Source: Phlebiopsis flavidoalba
Taxonomy: Eukaryota; Basidiomycota; Agaricomycetes; Polyporales; Phanerochaetaceae
Length of the DNA stretch: 64,000 nt
Reading direction: 5' to 3'
Assembly: GCA_035772785.1 (NCBI GenBank)
Contig: JAOCPU010000023.1
Span: 62,001-126,000, forward strand
The notes under the pieces are model-generated. The model was not told the DNA's origin and did no database searches. It worked only from the letters and a program-made list of their open reading frames with translations. Of the stretch, positions 59,899 through 64,000 are shown in pieces (position 1 is the stretch's first letter; each line of letters opens with the position of its first letter). Both the position numbers and the translations under genes were made by a program.

Positions 59899-61374
59899 CA
59901 CCCGCGCACACCCACCTCAGATGTGGATGTACGGCTCAAGAGGGATCGCACGCGCCGCCGGCGAGGATCTCCGAGAGCCCTGCTGCGGGCGGCTCGGCGC
60001 CGCGTAGCCCCAGCCGTCGCCGCCGACCCGCGCGGAGGGTCGAGCGGGCTCGCGGGCGCGTCGTACGCGTACACGAGCGGGTTGGGGCTGTACGCGGGGA
60101 AACGGCTTGTGTGCTCGTACTGTGGCTGTTGTGTGTGTGTTAGTTTGGTTAGGGGGGAGGGGGGGAGGAAGGGGGGCGTACGGTGGAGGAGCGCGAGAGC
60201 GAGGAGGTCGAGGAGGCGTCGCTGGACGAGCGCGGGGAGAGGCGGGGGCCGTGTGCGTCCCGCTGGCGCCGCCGTGGACAAAGTGGTAGAAGACGGAGAG
60301 CATGGGTGCGTGCGACGCGTGCGGGACGCGCTATGACTTCTTGGTGGATCGTGTACGCCATCGGGTCTGTCCCCGCATCAGCCCCCACACACACGCGAAC
60401 AGAGAGACGAGACGCACCCTCGACCTCGCACAAATGCGCCCAGACACTTGGGCACAAGGCTCGTGCTGTAATCCAACACGCGCCGGGCGCGGGCGCAATC
60501 GCGACGGCGCGCAAACCTCCTGGTGCACGAGCGCGCCCGCGCAGGAAGACCGAGAACACGCTCTGGCACGCGTCTGGCTCAGCGAGCTGAACGTCCACCG
60601 CGGGATTGACGAGGCGCAGCGGGGCGCGCCTGCGCCCGAGTGCAGGTCGCCGCGCGCGTCGCTGCCGAACCGCCAGGCCGCGCTCGCGGGGGAGGGTCTG
60701 CACCCAGATGTGGCTCGGGCTCAGCGCGGTGGGGGTGTCGCGGGGCCGCCGTTTTGCAGCGCGCAGCCCGCGGGGGCGCGTGGGACGGTGCGGGTGCGAT
60801 CATTTTCGTAGTGGCGGTCCGAGATGACTTTGAGTACTGCCTAGAGGTCAGAGATGGAGGGGAAAGGGGGAGGGAGCGGGGCGCACTTTGTTTGCCGGAC
60901 TGCGTGTCGCGGAGCTGCTGGATGCGGCTGCCGACCTGCTTGGGCGTGCGGCGGACGCCGGTGGTGTCAAAGATGTGGTCCGCGCGACGAACTTGTTTGC
61001 GCATCGGAAAGCGGCCGAGCGTGCGCGTCGACTTGCTCTCCGACGGCTTGTTACTGTTCCAGCCCTGGCTCCCGACGTTAGTTGTATAGTTGTGACTGCA
61101 GGACGCGGGGGCGCACCTTCGATGAGCGTCCACGGCCTCGAGGTGCGGCGGCCCAGGACGGGCTCTTCCTTGCCCTTGAGGCTGTGCGCCAGCACTTGCG
61201 CGAGTTGAGGATGACCGACTTGACGGCCGGCCTTCCGGTCCGTCGGTGCTCGATCGCGGACGGCGCGACGGTGTGCACGGGCGAGGGCGAGCGGGCAGGC
61301 GGCGGCCCTGAGGGGCGACGGCGAGGACGAGGACGCGGCATGACGCGGGCGGCAGAGGCCCGGGTGTGACCCAT
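59899..61374 (-). CDS. TEA/ATTS-domain transcription factor (AbaA/Tec1-like)
   Basis: Nuclear regulator of the TEA/ATTS class; fungal members (AbaA, Tec1) control conidiation, filamentation or other morphogenesis. The start at 61374 (MGHTRASAARVMPRPRP) lies about 65 bp after a TATTTAAG box (61437-61444). A Pro/Arg-rich leader is followed by the TEA domain split over exons: RK...TLKGKEEPVWAAALEA-like sequence (about 61140-61200, in changing frames), then SESKSTRTLGRFPMRKQ, DHIFDTTGVRRTPKQVGSR and IQQLRDTQSGK (about 60890-61050), matching recognition helix three of TEA domains. Downstream NPAVDVQLAEPDACQSVFSV (about 60540-60600) fits the conserved segment after the domain in basidiomycete relatives. 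A Pro-rich region and PQYEHTSRFPAYSPN follow near 60110. The 3' end is approximate. Frame breaks occur in the GC-rich tail. Confidence 0.85.
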
Positions 61375-61436
61375 CTTGCTCGGGTATGGGGAGGGGGAGG
61401 AGGGAGGGTGGCGGGGAGGTGACGTGCGGGCGCGGA

Positions 61437-61444
61437 GCTTAAAT
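61437..61444 (-). promoter_or_regulatory. TATA-like box of the TEA factor gene
   Basis: TATTTAAG on the minus strand, an AT island in GC-rich DNA, 63-70 bp before the chosen start codon. It supports the ATG at 61374 over an upstream in-frame ATG at 61527. Confidence 0.5.
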
Positions 61445-63170
61445 ATTCGTGGGCGCACGGGGCGCAGGAGCAGGAAGACGGCTCGGGCTGTCGCGTACGT
61501 CTGTGGGTTCATTGTCGCGGCAGTCAACGACTCCCGGGGAACACGCTAAGGGACAGGCCCAGATCTGGGAGACTCCGCCTGGCGATTGATGAGGGTCGGA
61601 TTCCAGAAGATGGGCCGCTGCTGGTTGGGAGGCGTGGGAGAAAGCTCGGGCCAGGTACGGGAGGCGCCGGCGCCGGGGGCCCTGGCGTGGGCTGCTAGTG
61701 TATTATTGCTCTCTGCTGCTGCTGCATCTGCCGCGAGTGCGCGTGGACCCTGCGCGACTGGGGTCTTTCTATGTTTCGCTATTAGTCACTGACTCATCTG
61801 CTTCTCGTCTCCACTCCATTGTGTGTCCTCGGCTGCAGCCAGGATGCCGTTTATTATGCTTGCACGGTATCTGCACCGCGATGAGCGCATCACTGTACTG
61901 AGGCCATCAATCCTCACGCGCCAACCAGTCCGTCCACGGGCTGCTGCTCCCGACGCGCGATGCGACAGCGGTGGTGGGGCGCGCCCCCAGCAGTCAGCCC
62001 TCCCCGGGCTACCCAAACGCTGTGGTCTAAGCTGCCAGCGCTGCACGCGGCCCGCCCCGCGCACGTCTGTTCCGACCTGCCGGTTTCCGTGACACGGTGG
62101 CGGCCGCGTCAGTGTGCGCGCACGAGGCGCGCTCAACAGGCCTAAACCCCAGCCGCTGAATAACTCCGACAGATTTGCTTCACCGCCCCACCATACACCA
62201 CACACATGGCTGACTTCGGATTTCTCGATGCGACTTCTGAGAGCGTACCCTTCACTGCAATTTCGGTCCCCTGGCTGTGAGTTGACCTTCTGCACGTGAG
62301 AAGAGGTTGACGCAAGGGAGCCATCGCGTGGGTGCGTGCTTCAGGGTCAGACGCGCGTCACGCGAGGCAAGCAAATGCCTACGCGCCTCGTCCCTGCGCG
62401 CTGGGGGTGCCGCCAGCCAATGGCGGCGCCGGCCTTTGATATCAGCGAGTTCGGCAGGCCCCGCGATGGGGAGCAGCACATCGCCCGCATTAGGCCAGGC
62501 CCTAATTTTTTAAGTCGCGCCAGGAGCGCACCCCCGGCCCACGTCCCCCAGCTCGCCCGCCGTCGCTGCAGCCCGCAGCGGCGACAAGCATAGCTCTGCT
62601 CGACCGATTCGCATGTGCCGACGCGAAACCACGACCGTCCCGACGCGCATTCGAGGCAAGCGGCGGCTAGGCGACACAATTCGCGGTCACCCATCGCGCG
62701 CGTGCGGACCGAGGCCTGAACATTCGCCTCCCAATGCGGCCCGAGGCGTGAATTCGCCCCTCGACGGCCATTGGTTCAACTGCGCCCGGACGCAGAGCCC
62801 GCGCATAAGCCAATCACCCATTACGCCATGGGCGGGCCGAGGAGCGTGTGCTGCGGCCGGTGTGTGGCCACAGGCGAGCCCCCGAGCAGCGACGCGTTTC
62901 TGCCGGCTGCCGTGGCCCCGCCACATTCCGCTCGTAGGGGTAGTGTACCTACCCCACGACTGTGGACGAGGCGCGCCGTTGCTGGTGCGCGCCGGACGTG
63001 CGTGTGTGCCTCGACGCCGCGGCGGACGCGTCGGCTCCCGGGCGGGCGCCCCGGTTCGCGCGGCCCTTCACGCTGGAAAACACGCTCGCTGGCGAACATC
63101 TCCTTGACGACACCACGCGCAGAAAAACCTGCGCAGAATCACCACGGCGCGCACAGACACACACCCACCA
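61445..63170. other. GC-rich region upstream of the TEA gene
   Basis: No gene recognised; the open frames are compositional. It probably contains the TEA gene's upstream control region. Confidence 0.35.
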
Positions 63171-63172
63171 AC

Positions 63173-63949
63173 CTACAATGCCGCCGAAAATATATGACCA
63201 TGACAGATAGAGTCACAGGACCCAACGCACGCACCGCCGCCATCGCGAAACGGCCCATCGCGCAGATCGCTGGGCACGACACGCGGCACGTTCCCGTGCC
63301 ACCCCGCCTTCCGACGCCGCGCTTCGCGAGCACCCGGGCGCAGACCCGCTGACGTGCAACGGAGCGACCCGCCCGATTTTTGCTCCGCTTCCTCCGCCGT
63401 GTTCCGCGGGGCGGCCAGGGGCGACGACGAACGCACAATCCGACAACTCACAAACGCGACTGCGCGCTTATGCTCCATGGCTGATGATGCGCGTGCAAAA
63501 TTCGGTCGATGGGTTGGAAGGTTAACGCTCGGGGCCCGGGGCACGCCAATCCTCGATGAACATGAGCTTGTCGTCGGGATGCGCAGGCGGTGTGCGAGCG
63601 CGGCGACGTTGCTCGGCGTGAACGCGCCCCATGCACGAGGACCTACCACATCCATCAGCTTTCTCTTGCGCGTGTCCCGCGAGGGCACACGTACCAAGTC
63701 GATCGTTGATTTCGGGGAACGCCTCGTCAAGGACTGTGTTTGGTGGTTATAAGCAGTGGTGGGAAAACGCGCGCGCACGGCTGTGCGGAAGGTGGACGCA
63801 CTCTTCCAGTTGGCTTCCATCTCGGACGGGGACGCCGCGCGCGCGTCGTCGTCGTCGTAGAAATGGATTGATCTTGAGGCAGGACGTCTCACTCGTTCTC
63901 GCTGACGTACAGCAGCATGTGGAAGAGCAACGTGATCTGTTGCCATCAT
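63173..63949 (-). CDS. unidentified open region at the window edge
   Basis: A minus-strand frame of 258 codons. A neighbouring frame at its 5' end contains LLFHMLLYVSENER just before an acidic, Ser-rich segment (IHFYDDDDARAASPSE), and the middle has SAVALAHRLRIPTTSSCSS-like sequence. Composition is protein-like in parts, but no family is recognised, and the opposite strand is also open (63354-63752). The gene may continue past the window. Confidence 0.25.
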   Translation of the reverse strand: MMATDHVALPHAAVRQRERVRRPASRSIHFYDDDDARAASPSEMEANWKSASTFRTAVRARFPTTAYNHQTQSLTRRSPKSTIDLVRVPSRDTRKRKLMDVVGPRAWGAFTPSNVAALAHRLRIPTTSSCSSRIGVPRAPSVNLPTHRPNFARASSAMEHKRAVAFVSCRIVRSSSPLAAPRNTAEEAEQKSGGSLRCTSAGLRPGAREARRRKAGWHGNVPRVVPSDLRDGPFRDGGGACVGSCDSICHGHIFSAAL

Positions 63950-64000
63950 CAGCGATTGGCTTCGCCGGCGCTGCGTATCAGGAAAGGGTCCGGCGCGCTG

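Noticed and set aside
1..64000. CRISPR arrays, insertion sequences, LTR retrotransposons, telomeric repeats
   Set aside because: The sequence is eukaryotic; no regularly spaced direct repeats, reverse transcriptase or integrase motifs, terminal repeats or TTAGGG arrays were seen by eye.

Overview
The window looks like nuclear DNA of a filamentous basidiomycete, most likely an Agaricomycete. Coding stretches are cut by many short introns (about 50-70 nt, GTRNGT donors, YAG acceptors). The recognisable families are typical of that group: fungal GH79 glycosidases, a velvet regulator, a TEA/ATTS factor, tandem YakC-like aldo/keto reductases, a cytochrome P450, a PP6-type phosphatase, an SNF2 ATPase and a lineage-type C2H2 factor family. 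Nothing bacterial, no rRNA or tRNA and no intact transposon was recognised. Base composition is uneven: about 10.7-15.2 kb and 55-64 kb are very GC-rich, the rest is near 50 percent.

Layout. 0.1-6.4 kb: two tandem GH79 glycoside hydrolase genes (minus). 8.3-10.4 kb: unidentified gene pieces and a tandem duplication of about 350 bp. 11.8-15 kb: a velvet-domain regulator (plus) with a long Pro/His/Tyr-rich tail. 17.5-29.5 kb: four members of a C2H2-type zinc-finger factor family (plus); a fifth lies at 51.2-53.3 kb (minus). Three members share an almost copied upstream region carrying a CCG-N6-CGG palindrome and a TATA box. 29.8-39.4 kb: three tandem aldo/keto reductases with a P450 between the first two (minus). 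40.7-42.0 kb: a PP6/Sit4-type phosphatase (plus). 42.9-44.9 kb: a fourth, diverged aldo/keto reductase on the other strand. 45.2-49 kb: an SNF2-family ATPase (minus). 55.9-57.2 kb: a tandem repeat of about 330 bp. 59.9-61.4 kb: a TEA/ATTS (AbaA/Tec1-like) regulator (minus).

Almost every recognisable gene, including those expected to be conserved (velvet, PP6, SNF2, TEA), reads correctly in pieces but carries single-base insertions or deletions, often in short homopolymer runs, while motifs and splice sites are kept. The simplest explanation is an uncorrected long-read assembly rather than genome-wide gene death, although the fourth reductase and the second C2H2 finger region do look decayed. 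Coordinates of multi-exon genes below are therefore outer limits (start to stop), not exact exon structures.

Functionally the window joins secreted or surface carbohydrate hydrolysis (GH79), a possible oxidoreductase cluster (reductases plus P450), and several regulators (velvet, TEA, an amplified C2H2 family). In ascomycetes velvet and TEA (AbaA) proteins control development; whether they act together here cannot be read from the sequence.
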